Shown here in pieces: positions 32,960 through 39,902 of a stretch of 64,000 nt of DNA. The stretch is taken from NCBI GenBank assembly GCA_016720115.1, contig JADJXT010000001.1:930001-994000 (forward strand), read 5' to 3'. The notes beneath the pieces were generated by a model. It was not told the origin of the DNA, did no database searches, and worked only from the letters and a program-made list of their open reading frames with translations. Position numbers and translations under genes: made by a program. Each line of letters begins with the position of its first letter. Position 1 is the first letter of the stretch. This DNA comes from Sphingomonadales bacterium. GTDB lineage: Bacteria; Pseudomonadota; Alphaproteobacteria; Sphingomonadales; Sphingomonadaceae.

Positions 32960-32998
32960 TTTGTAAAGTCTTACTTTAGGAGAGGATGCCTGTAAGGC
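32931..32998 (-). ncRNA. Candidate small RNA, about 68 nt
   Basis: On the minus strand, TTGCAC (33033-33028), 17 bases, then CATATG (33010-33005) could be a sigma-70-type promoter starting transcription near 32998. The predicted RNA would hold a first hairpin (GGAGGGGCC pairing with GGCATCCTCTCC) and end at the terminator at 32931-32959. The CCUCUCC stretch could pair with Shine-Dalgarno sequences. There is no direct evidence of expression. Confidence 0.3.
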
Positions 32999-33168
32999 CC
33001 CTCCCATATGCGGTCCGATCATTTTTTGTGCAAGTGCGAAGAAAACAATTGGGGTTGCAATTTTTGCAATCTGAACTAGCCTTCAACTCAACGAAAACAG
33101 GCAAGAATCTGAAAGAGAGTTCGAATCTCTTCATTTTTGCGCCGCACAATAAAGTGAGACCTCCCCCA

Positions 33169-34044
33169 ATGCGCCGTTTGCCGCCGCTGCGTTCGCTTGA
33201 AGCCTTTGTAAGAATTGCCAAGCTGGGTTCTGCAAAGGCCGCCGCATCCGAATTGAGCTTGTCGCCACCCGCCCTGAGTCGGCGAATCAAGTCGCTCGAA
33301 GATTTTATGGGCAAACCGCTTTTTGAACGCAAAGCACAGGCGATGACGCTGAACGCAGACGGCATTGCCCTGCTGAAAGCGATCGAGCCAGCGCTGGAGG
33401 CGATGGCGGAAGCTGTTGAGGAATTGTCGGGGCAGGGCGGGGAATACCGGCTGCGGCTGGGCGTGTTGCCGCTTTTCGGATCGCAGCGCCTGATTCCGAA
33501 ACTGCCCGAGTTGCGCAGGCTGTTTCCCAAACTGCACATCGATGTCGATACGTCCGCGCATGCGGAGAATCTTCTGGGCGACGTCGTCGATGCGGCGATC
33601 ATCATTGCCGATCAAGTCGACCCGCGCCTTTATGCCGTCCGCCTCGATCGCAACAATGTTTACGCCATCGCTTCTGACCAGATGGCCAAAGAGCATCATC
33701 TGAACAAGCCGGCCGACCTGAAAAACCAGACCGTGCTGGTGCACAGCGACATGCCGCTGATTTTCAATGCCTGGCGCGAAGCGGTGGGGGAGCCTCGTCT
33801 CAAACCGGCTGCTATCGACCATATCGACAGCGGCCCCCTGATGCTCGAAGCGGCCGCGAATGGGCTGGGCGTTGCCATCATGCACGGCAGCCATTTTTCC
33901 GATGCAAAAGACCCTAGGCTCGTTCGCCTGTTCGATACCGAAGTCGAAAGCCCCTACAGCTACTGGTTTGTGTGCCGCCCGCGCGCGCTCAAGCAACGCG
34001 CAGTCCGCATATTTCACGACTGGCTGCTGAAATCAGGGGTTTGA
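33169..34044 (+). CDS. LysR family transcriptional regulator
   Basis: 291 residues. The N-terminal winged helix reads LRSLEAFVRIAKLGSAKAAASELSLSPPALSRRIKSLED, as in GcvA-like LysR proteins. A substrate-binding domain follows, ending WFVCRPRALKQRAVRIFHDWLL. Usual family length. The start at 33169 is fixed by the helix; longer in-frame readings add unlikely sequence. It binds DNA as a tetramer and responds to a small ligand. It is not adjacent to an obvious target operon: the left neighbour is divergent CDC48 and the right neighbour is PilZ on the opposite strand. Target genes are unknown. Confidence 0.92.
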   Translation: MRRLPPLRSLEAFVRIAKLGSAKAAASELSLSPPALSRRIKSLEDFMGKPLFERKAQAMTLNADGIALLKAIEPALEAMAEAVEELSGQGGEYRLRLGVLPLFGSQRLIPKLPELRRLFPKLHIDVDTSAHAENLLGDVVDAAIIIADQVDPRLYAVRLDRNNVYAIASDQMAKEHHLNKPADLKNQTVLVHSDMPLIFNAWREAVGEPRLKPAAIDHIDSGPLMLEAAANGLGVAIMHGSHFSDAKDPRLVRLFDTEVESPYSYWFVCRPRALKQRAVRIFHDWLLKSGV

Positions 34045-34087
34045 AGAAAAAGCCGAGGAACGGAGCGGTGTGCACTCCGCCCTCGGC
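34045..34087 (-). terminator. Intrinsic terminator for the PilZ gene transcript
   Basis: GCCGAGG (34052-34058) pairs with CCTCGGC (34081-34087), with an inner CGGAG/CTCCG pair. On the minus strand the stem is followed by CTTTTTCTTC. It lies right after the rightward LysR gene but has the T-run of a leftward terminator. Confidence 0.7.
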
Positions 34088-34155
34088 AGGATGTCGGCAT
34101 AGGGAGATCCATGCCAACCGGGTCGCAACACCTGATTGGCAGATGAATCATTTTA

Positions 34156-34179
34156 CAGCGCGTGACGGGCGTCACGCTG
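34156..34179. promoter_or_regulatory. Inverted repeat of unknown role between LysR and PilZ genes
   Basis: CAGCGCGTGACG and CGTCACGCTG face each other across two bases, with A/T-rich flanks (ATTTTA and TCAAAAAT). No T-run follows directly. It may be a protein-binding site or an mRNA 3'-end structure of the PilZ transcript. Confidence 0.45.
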
Positions 34180-34228
34180 TCAAAAATTCCGGCTTGCGAT
34201 GTCAGATTTATGGAAGATCGGGGGCGTC

Positions 34229-34600
34229 TCAGCGCCACACAGCGGTCGCATGCGTCAGGCTGTTTTGTTCATGATCGCTGCCATGTTCGACGATCCAGCG
34301 CAGCCGTTCCAGGGCGCGAACCTCAAGGGGTGCTGCAAAGCGGATGCCACAACGACTGCCCCTGACCCAGGCCACCGATCCCAACGTTTCGATTCGCTCC
34401 ACCCGAACCAGAACGGTAGCGCCGACGCGTGGCGGCTCTGAAAGCTGCAACCTGCAGCCGGTTCGGGAAACATTTTCGACAATGCAGCGCGCGGAGCGCT
34501 CGGGCAGGACCAGACCGGCGTCCAGATCGGTTGCCAGACGCGCCATCGCCCTGTTGCCCAGCTTGCCAAATGTTTTGCGGCCGATCATGCGATCTTGCAT
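34229..34600 (-). CDS. PilZ domain protein
   Basis: 123 residues. The domain starts PERSARCIVENVSRTGCRLQL, a diverged form of the PilZ R-x3-R...D/N-x-S-x2-G motif, with RTGC as the second element, followed by VRVERIETLGSVAWVRGSRCGIRF. The first arginine element is not the canonical RxxxR, so c-di-GMP binding is uncertain. Short stand-alone PilZ proteins act as c-di-GMP receptors or protein adaptors. No ribosome-binding site is obvious. The transcript probably ends at 34045-34087. Confidence 0.75.
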   Translation of the reverse strand: MQDRMIGRKTFGKLGNRAMARLATDLDAGLVLPERSARCIVENVSRTGCRLQLSEPPRVGATVLVRVERIETLGSVAWVRGSRCGIRFAAPLEVRALERLRWIVEHGSDHEQNSLTHATAVWR

Positions 34601-34708
34601 TGCCGCATAGCAGTGAAGATTTGGTTATGGATGCCGACCGCTGCATTTGGCAGCGGGGCCGCGTCACCGATCCGCGATGCTGCCCGGCCTTGTTGGCAAA
34701 TGATAAAT

Positions 34709-34734
34709 GGGCGCTGGTATTGCTACCAGCGCCC
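34709..34734. repeat. Perfect 11-bp hairpin
   Basis: GGGCGCTGGTA and its exact complement enclose TTGC. On the minus strand it is followed by ATTTATCATTTG, a weak T-tract, so it may end a leftward transcript from the purine-rich region. Confidence 0.6.
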
Positions 34735-35190
34735 ACTGCGCCTGATCTTGGAAGTCCTTGGCCTCAAGGGCCATTCTTTCCGTTTTCCGGCGTCCGGCTC
34801 CCCGGCGGCCCTTGCGGATCGCCGGTTTGCCTGACTGCTTTCGGTATCCTGTCCGGCGTTGGCTTTTGGCGGTGAGGCCTCGGCCCGCACATGACATTCG
34901 TTGTCCGGCAGCAACCTCTGCTTTCCTGCTTCTTCCGCTTGCGCATCTGAAACGCTCTGGCGAGGTATCTGGCAGTTCTCTCGTTCCGCTCTGCTTTCCG
35001 TTTCCGTTCCGCTTCGCTTTCCGGCTTTCCTGCCTGACAATCTCAAGCTCTCATCGAAGGCCGAGTCGGGCAACGGGAATCTTGCGACTTATCCACAGCG
35101 TGAGGGGTTTGCGGTGGATAAAATGGAGAACAATCGCAGCTGTTGCAGCGGCATGAAACAATCGGATTCGTTCGGAAAATTAAGCTGCAA

Positions 35191-35229
35191 ACGAATACGG
35201 CCTCCACGCAGTGCATGAAGGCCGTTCGT
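35191..35229. repeat. Bulged 11-bp inverted repeat
   Basis: ACGAA-TA-CGGCCT pairs with AGGCCG-TTCGT across a 15-base loop, leaving a two-base bulge. No clear T-run on either strand. Confidence 0.5.
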
Positions 35230-35337
35230 ATCGACGGGCGGGCGGGGAGAGGAGGAGGAGAGTGCCCGGCCCATCAATGTCTCGAAAGTTTCGCTTTCGT
35301 TGAAAGGCATTTGGCGCCTGGCGGTTCATTGTGCAAT

Positions 35338-35378
35338 TGCGAAAAGAAAAAGGCCAGTTGCACGAAATGCAACTGGCC
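35338..35378 (-). terminator. Intrinsic terminator of the leftward catabolic operon
   Basis: GGCCAGTTGCA (35352-35362) pairs perfectly with TGCAACTGGCC (35368-35378) around CGAAA. On the minus strand it is followed by TTTTTCTTTTC. It lies 28 bases after the stop codon of the serine hydrolase at 35407. Confidence 0.9.
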
Positions 35379-35406
35379 CCAAATTGCGTCCTTTGCACTT
35401 GTCGGT

Positions 35407-36531
35407 TCAGGCAGCCAATGCCTGCCAAACCGTCATTATCAGCGCAAAACCGCGGGCATCGCCCGTAGTCGTGCCCTCCATGCGGTTCATCACATAAGAG
35501 AATGTCGTCTGCGCATCCATGTCGATAAGGGCAATCGAACCGCCATAGCCGCCCCAATAGCAACTATTGGGGTTGGGCAGCGGAACCATCCCGCCGGGAA
35601 GGCCAAAGCCCATGCCGAAGCGCACGGGTATGCCCAGCACGAGGTCCGTCCCCTCAACCTGGCATTCGAGCGCGCGTCGGCATCCGGCTTCCGACAGGAA
35701 GCGCTTGCCCTTGGCGACGCCGCCATTGGCCAGGATGGCGTGGATTTCGGCTACCGACCGGGCATTGCCCGTACCGCCAGCCGCCGGAATCTCCGCACCG
35801 CGCCATTCGCGTTTGGCTGTCTCGCCGACATCAATGCCCGGATTGGTCGCCATATTGCGCTGCAATTCGGAACTGGCCTGCGCATCCACGGCAACCGGCG
35901 GCGGAACCAGCTCGGCTACGCGCGCATCCTCGCTCGCGGGCAGGCCGATATGGAAATCCGCGCCCAGCGGGTCGGCAATCTCCTGTTTGAACACGGACCC
36001 GACGGTCTTGCCGGTTGCGCGCCGGATGACTTCGCCTACCAGATAGCCCTGCGTCAGCGCGTGATAGCCGGGGGCGGTTCCGGGTGCCCAGAACGGTGCT
36101 TGCCGGGCGAGCAGATCGGTGCATTTCGACCAGTCATAGAGGTCTTCGCGTTGCAGCCGCTCTTTCCAGCCGGAAAGGCCCGACGAATGGCTGAGCAATT
36201 GCGCGATGGTGACATCGGCTTTGCCCTCTGCGGCAAATTCGGGCCAGAACTTCGCAACCTTGTCGTGCAGGTCGAAAACCCCGCGGTCGGCCAGCAGTAG
36301 CGCTGTGAGCGCGGTCATCGTCTTCGTCGTCGAATAGACGTTGACGATGGTATCGCGTTCCCAGCTTCGGGCCTTGTCCGGACCGGTATGGCCGCCCCAG
36401 ATATCGATCACCGTCTCGCCGTCCTTGGTCGCGCAGAAGGAGGCTCCAAGATCGGCACCATTTGCGAGGCTGGCCTCCATTACGGACTTTACGCCCGCAA
36501 ATTTGCCGTCTGCCTGCCCGGAAACGCTCAT
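35407..36531 (-). CDS. Serine hydrolase, class C beta-lactamase-like (EstB/LovD-like)
   Basis: 374 residues. The nucleophile motif is STTK (VYSTTKTMTAL) near residue 67, the Tyr motif is PGYHALTQ near 156, and a GYGGSIALID block closes the active site. The shape EASLANGADLGASFCATKDGE is typical of the esterase/acyltransferase branch. No signal peptide. It is the last gene of the leftward arm of the catabolic island, and its ATG overlaps the SDR stop by four bases. A role as lactonase or esterase acting on a pathway intermediate is inferred. Confidence 0.87.
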   Translation of the reverse strand: MSVSGQADGKFAGVKSVMEASLANGADLGASFCATKDGETVIDIWGGHTGPDKARSWERDTIVNVYSTTKTMTALTALLLADRGVFDLHDKVAKFWPEFAAEGKADVTIAQLLSHSSGLSGWKERLQREDLYDWSKCTDLLARQAPFWAPGTAPGYHALTQGYLVGEVIRRATGKTVGSVFKQEIADPLGADFHIGLPASEDARVAELVPPPVAVDAQASSELQRNMATNPGIDVGETAKREWRGAEIPAAGGTGNARSVAEIHAILANGGVAKGKRFLSEAGCRRALECQVEGTDLVLGIPVRFGMGFGLPGGMVPLPNPNSCYWGGYGGSIALIDMDAQTTFSYVMNRMEGTTTGDARGFALIMTVWQALAA

Positions 36532-37319
36532 GCGTCGATGCTCGGCGACCCGATATTGGCATGGGCAACGCCGCCGTCGACGGTGATCGTATCGCCGACC
36601 ACATAATTGCCTGCATCCGAAGCGAGATAGATCGCCGCTGCCGCCATATCCTCGGCCACACCGATACGCTTGTTGGGGATGTTGGTGGCAACGGCATCGC
36701 CATGGTCGCGTGCAGCGCGGTTCATATCCGATGCAAAGGCGCCCGGAGCGATTGCGGTAACATTGATCTGATCCTGCACCAGCCGCGCTGCCATGCGCTT
36801 GGTGAGGTAGAGGATGGCCGACTTGGACGCATGATAGCTATAGGTTTCCCAGGGGTTCAGGCGAATGCCGTCGATCGAACCGATGTTGATGACCTTCGCC
36901 GGATGCGCCTTGGTCGCCGCGGCCTTGAGCAGCGGATAGAGCGCTTGCGTCAGGAAGAAGGGGCCTTTGACGTTGAGGTCCATGACCTTGTCCCAGCCTG
37001 CTTCGGGGAACTCTTCGAACGGCGCACCCCAAGCGGCGCCTGCATTGTTGACGAGGATATCGAGCTTCGACTCGCGCTCCGCCAGCGCCGCGGCCAACGC
37101 CTTGCAGCCTTCGACTGTCGAGACGTCCATCGGCAGCGGGATGCAGTTGGGGCCCAGTTCGGCCGCGGTCTGCTCGCAGGCGTCGGCCTTGCGCGCGTTG
37201 ATATAAACTTTGGCGCCTGCCGCGATAAAGCCCTCGGCCATATGGCGACCGAGATTCTTCGATCCGCCGGTGACAAGCGCGACGCGGCCTTCAAGGCTGA
37301 ACAGTTTTTTCAGGTCCAT
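36528..37319 (-). CDS. SDR family oxidoreductase (RhlG/FabG-like)
   Basis: 263 residues of classical short-chain dehydrogenase. TGGSKNLG binds the nucleotide, NNAG is present, the catalytic Ser is in NIGSIDG and Y-x3-K is YSYHASK. The C-terminal YVVGDTITVDGG is standard. Relatives include RhlG-like 3-oxoacyl reductases. It is expected to interconvert a hydroxyl and a keto group on an acyl-CoA or ring substrate. It is upstream of, and overlaps, the serine hydrolase gene; a family A repeat separates it from the dehydrogenase pair upstream. Confidence 0.9.
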   Translation of the reverse strand: MDLKKLFSLEGRVALVTGGSKNLGRHMAEGFIAAGAKVYINARKADACEQTAAELGPNCIPLPMDVSTVEGCKALAAALAERESKLDILVNNAGAAWGAPFEEFPEAGWDKVMDLNVKGPFFLTQALYPLLKAAATKAHPAKVINIGSIDGIRLNPWETYSYHASKSAILYLTKRMAARLVQDQINVTAIAPGAFASDMNRAARDHGDAVATNIPNKRIGVAEDMAAAAIYLASDAGNYVVGDTITVDGGVAHANIGSPSIDA

Positions 37320-37337
37320 TATTTGTCTCCTTCATTT

Positions 37338-37435
37338 CCCCTCCCGCTTGCGGGAGGGGTTTGGGGAGGGAGCGAGCGCAGCGAGCCTTGCGGCTTTTCA
37401 GGCCATCCCCCGGCCCCTCCCGCAAGCGGGAGGGG
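37338..37435. repeat. Palindromic intergenic repeat, family A, copy 2
   Basis: Same build and orientation as the copy at 1569-1665: CCCCTCCCGC palindromes at 37338-37359 (centre TT) and 37414-37435 (centre AA), with GGGGAGGGAGCGAGCG in the spacer. It interrupts the leftward operon between the dehydrogenase pair and the SDR. Confidence 0.9.
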
Positions 37436-37438
37436 GGA

Positions 37439-38575
37439 TTAGTAACCGTTTAGTTTGGCCACGCGATCTGCGTGGAAATAGATGTCACCCATGAACTCGG
37501 CCAAAGCGCGGTCGCGCTTCATGTAAAGGCCGATATCATATTCGTCGGTCATCCCGATGCCGCCGTGCATCTGCACGCCTTCGCGTACCGAAAGGCAGCA
37601 GGCGAGGCCCGCTTTGGCCTTTGCGACCGATGCGTAAAGCTCCGCCCGTGGATCATCTTCATCGAGTAAGTTCTGCGCCTTGAGCACGGCAGAGCGGGCC
37701 ATTTCCATTTCGCCATAGAGGTGCGCGGCACGGTGCTGCAGCGCCTGGAATTCACCGATGACACGTCCGAACTGCTTGCGCTGTTTCAGATAATCGAAGG
37801 TTAGGTCCATCGCGCCGGTGCCGACGCCAACCATTTCGGCGGCCGATCCGGTGCGTCCGGCGTTGAGCATCTTTGCAAGGACAGTCCAGCCGCCATCGAC
37901 ATCGCCAATCACGGCGTCGGCGGTTACCTCCACGCCATCAAACGCCATACGCGCCGCCATAGCCGAGTCGACTGTACGCGCTGCATCCATCGAAAGCCCC
38001 GCTGCGTCCTTCTCGACAGCAAACAGCGTCAATCCGTCTGTTTCGCCAACGGCACCGCCGGTGCGGGCAGCCACGATCAGCATGTCGGCAGACCTTCCCT
38101 GCACGACAAATTGCTTGGCACCGTTCAGCCTGAAGCCGTTGCCGCTGCGTTCTGCCTTCAGCGCGATTTTTTCCGGATGATGCTTCTTGCCTTCTTCGAT
38201 CGCGATGCCGATCACGGTTTCACCAGCAAGGATACCGGGAAACCAGCGATCGCGCATCGCCTTGTCGGCTGCCTTCAGCGCCTCGGCAGCAACCACAGAG
38301 GTCGACAGGAAAGGCGAGGGCGAAAGGTTGCGACCGATTTCCTCAAGTACGATGCCCGCCTCGATATGGCCCATGCCCAGCCCGCCATCGGCTTCGGGAA
38401 TCAGGATGCCGGTGAAGCCCATTTCGGCAAACTGCTTCCACAGATCGTGGCTGAAGCCATCCTTGCAATCCATGTCCCGATATTTGCGCAGATGCGCGAC
38501 GGGGGCTTCGGTGCTCATGAAATCGCGCGCGCTGTCGCGTAGCATCGACTGGTCTTCGTTATATGTCATTGCCAT
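37439..38575 (-). CDS. Acyl-CoA dehydrogenase-like subunit lacking the usual catalytic Glu
   Basis: 378 residues with the acyl-CoA dehydrogenase fold: helical N-domain (FAEMGFTGILIPEADGGLGMG), beta-domain, and the FAD-contact block QRKQFGRVIGEFQALQH, then QMHGGIGMTDEYDIGLYMKR. The C-terminus ends ALAEFMGDIYFHADRVAKL, without the E-G-T loop that carries the catalytic base, and the T-E-P-G-x-G-S-D block is also missing. This is the pattern of the non-catalytic partner in heterotetrameric steroid or cyclic-acid dehydrogenases (ChsE-type). It lies three bases after the gene for a Glu-containing dehydrogenase, supporting an alpha2-beta2 complex. Confidence 0.88.
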   Translation of the reverse strand: MAMTYNEDQSMLRDSARDFMSTEAPVAHLRKYRDMDCKDGFSHDLWKQFAEMGFTGILIPEADGGLGMGHIEAGIVLEEIGRNLSPSPFLSTSVVAAEALKAADKAMRDRWFPGILAGETVIGIAIEEGKKHHPEKIALKAERSGNGFRLNGAKQFVVQGRSADMLIVAARTGGAVGETDGLTLFAVEKDAAGLSMDAARTVDSAMAARMAFDGVEVTADAVIGDVDGGWTVLAKMLNAGRTGSAAEMVGVGTGAMDLTFDYLKQRKQFGRVIGEFQALQHRAAHLYGEMEMARSAVLKAQNLLDEDDPRAELYASVAKAKAGLACCLSVREGVQMHGGIGMTDEYDIGLYMKRDRALAEFMGDIYFHADRVAKLNGY

Positions 38576-38578
38576 TGG

Positions 38579-39739
38579 TCAGGCTCCCGGCATGTCGAGA
38601 ATGCGTTTAGCGACGACGTTGAGCATTACCTCGCTCGTGCCGCCTTCGATCGAATTGGCCTTGGTGCGTAGCCAGTCGCGCGCGCGCTTGCCGCCGTGCG
38701 AGCGTTCGCTTTCCCATTCGAGCGCATCGCTGCCGCCAGCAGCCATGACGAGTTCGTGGCGCTTTTTGTTGAGCTCGGTTCCGATATATTTCATCAGGTT
38801 CGAGTAGGCGGGATGCGCCTTGCCGGTTTTCCATTCGTCCATGAAGCGTTCGCTGTGCGCACGGAAGGCGAGGCTTTCGACGTCGAACATGGCAAGCTGG
38901 GCGCGCAGGATCGGTTCATCGCCGAGTGCATCCTTGAAGCCGCCGCCGAGCGAGGCCGTGCCGCCATCGCCGCCCATGCCAGAGATCATCTCACGTTCAT
39001 GGCCGAGCAGATATTTGGCGACGTCCCAGCCGCGGTTGAGTTCGCCGACAATCTGGTGCTTGGGCACGACGACATTGTCGAAAAAGGTTTCGCAAAAGGG
39101 CGAATTGCCCGAGATCAGCTTGATCGGCTTGGTCGAAACGCCGGGCGTTTCCATGTCGAACAGCAGGAAGCTGATGCCCTGATATTTGTTCGCCTTGTCG
39201 GTGCGGACAAGGCAGAAAATCCAGTCCGCCTTGTCGGCATAGCTGGTCCAGATTTTCTGGCCGTTGACCACCCAATGGTCGCCCTTGTCTTCGCCAAAGG
39301 TCTGCAACGAAACAAGATCAGACCCCGAACCCGGTTCGGAATAGCCCTGACACCAGCGGATTTCGCCGCGCGCGATCTGGGGCAGGTAGTGGCGCTTCTG
39401 CTCTTCGCTGCCGAATTTGAGCAGCGCCGGGCCGAGCATCCAGATGCCGAAGCTGTTGAGCGGGCTGCGTGCCCCGGCGCGCGCCATTTCCTGACGGAAA
39501 ATCTTGGTTTCGGCAGGCGAAAGGCCAGCGCCGCCATATTCCTTTGGCCAATCGGGAACGGTCAGGCCTTTTTCGGCACATCGTTCCATCCACTGCTTTT
39601 GGGCCTCGCTCTGGAAAACGAAATTGCGTCCACCCCAACAGGTGTCGTCGTCGCTTTTGATCGGTGTTTTCATTTCGGGGGGGCAGTTGGCCTCGATCCA
39701 CGCCCTGATTTCCGTCCGGAATGCTTCCAGCTCGCTCAT
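38579..39739 (-). CDS. Acyl-CoA dehydrogenase, catalytic subunit
   Basis: 386 residues. GLTVPDWPKEYGGAGLS, YSEPGSGSDL for FAD/substrate and KANSIEGGTSEVMLN with the catalytic Glu are present. It begins at the ATG at 39739, preceded by TAGGAGAATCC; a longer reading runs into the divergent SDR gene and is discarded. It is the first gene of the leftward arm, with the LiuR-like 16-mer about 46 bases upstream. Together with the next gene it probably forms a two-subunit dehydrogenase for a bulky or branched acyl-CoA. Substrate cannot be read from sequence. Confidence 0.92.
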   Translation of the reverse strand: MSELEAFRTEIRAWIEANCPPEMKTPIKSDDDTCWGGRNFVFQSEAQKQWMERCAEKGLTVPDWPKEYGGAGLSPAETKIFRQEMARAGARSPLNSFGIWMLGPALLKFGSEEQKRHYLPQIARGEIRWCQGYSEPGSGSDLVSLQTFGEDKGDHWVVNGQKIWTSYADKADWIFCLVRTDKANKYQGISFLLFDMETPGVSTKPIKLISGNSPFCETFFDNVVVPKHQIVGELNRGWDVAKYLLGHEREMISGMGGDGGTASLGGGFKDALGDEPILRAQLAMFDVESLAFRAHSERFMDEWKTGKAHPAYSNLMKYIGTELNKKRHELVMAAGGSDALEWESERSHGGKRARDWLRTKANSIEGGTSEVMLNVVAKRILDMPGA

Positions 39740-39785
39740 CGGGATTCTCCTAAAAAGTGCCGAATCACTATGTCTCTTTGTGCGC

Positions 39786-39801
39786 TTTACGCAAGCGTCA
39801 A
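39786..39801 (-). promoter_or_regulatory. LiuR-like operator upstream of the acyl-CoA dehydrogenase pair
   Basis: TTTACGCAAGCGTCAA, identical over all 16 bases to the site at 6604-6619. It lies in the divergent region between the leftward dehydrogenase (start 39739) and the rightward SDR (start 39903) and could control both arms. Confidence 0.6.
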
Positions 39802-39902
39802 CTTGCGAGCTGTGCTTTCCGTAACGGCATTTTTGCGCCCGTTGACCGGAGCTTTTTATGCCGACAGGATGGCGGGGAGAGAGTCGGGATAAGGAGAGGA
39901 AT

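Larger units (their letters stand above)
32862..33168. other. Intergenic region between cdc48-like and LysR genes
   Basis: 307 bases without a convincing protein gene. It holds the minus-strand terminator at 32931-32959 and a minus-strand promoter-like pair (33028-33033 and 33005-33010), described separately as a small RNA candidate. It also holds a tRNA T-arm look-alike at 33112-33127, which was rejected. The divergent promoters of both flanking genes must lie here. Confidence 0.7.
34601..35406. other. 806-base stretch with no convincing protein gene, rich in hairpins
   Basis: It holds a perfect 11-bp hairpin (34709-34734), a purine-rich minus-strand tract (about 34975-35035) with repeats of GCGGAACG and GGAAAGC, a DnaA-box-like pair (35089-35121), a bulged 11-bp hairpin (35191-35229) and the terminator of the leftward operon (35338-35378). 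Reading frames of 60-130 codons occur on both strands, but they overlap each other, are low in complexity and lack ribosome-binding sites. One or more non-coding RNAs are possible. Confidence 0.65.

Noticed and set aside
33112..33127. GAGAG-TTCGAAT-CTCTT, which looks like a tRNA T-arm.
   Set aside because: No acceptor stem, anticodon arm or CCA-compatible 3' end can be placed at the right distances; the sequence needed for the 5' acceptor strand is absent near 33066.
34723..35073. Overlapping minus-strand frames of 60-116 codons in the purine-rich tract.
   Set aside because: Three frames are open over the same low-complexity stretch, which signals composition rather than coding; none has a ribosome-binding site.
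35089..35310. A 73-codon minus-strand reading frame starting MPFNESETFETLMGR.
   Set aside because: No clear ribosome-binding site, overlaps a structured hairpin and the DnaA-like boxes, and no recognisable family. Kept only as part of the unexplained gap.
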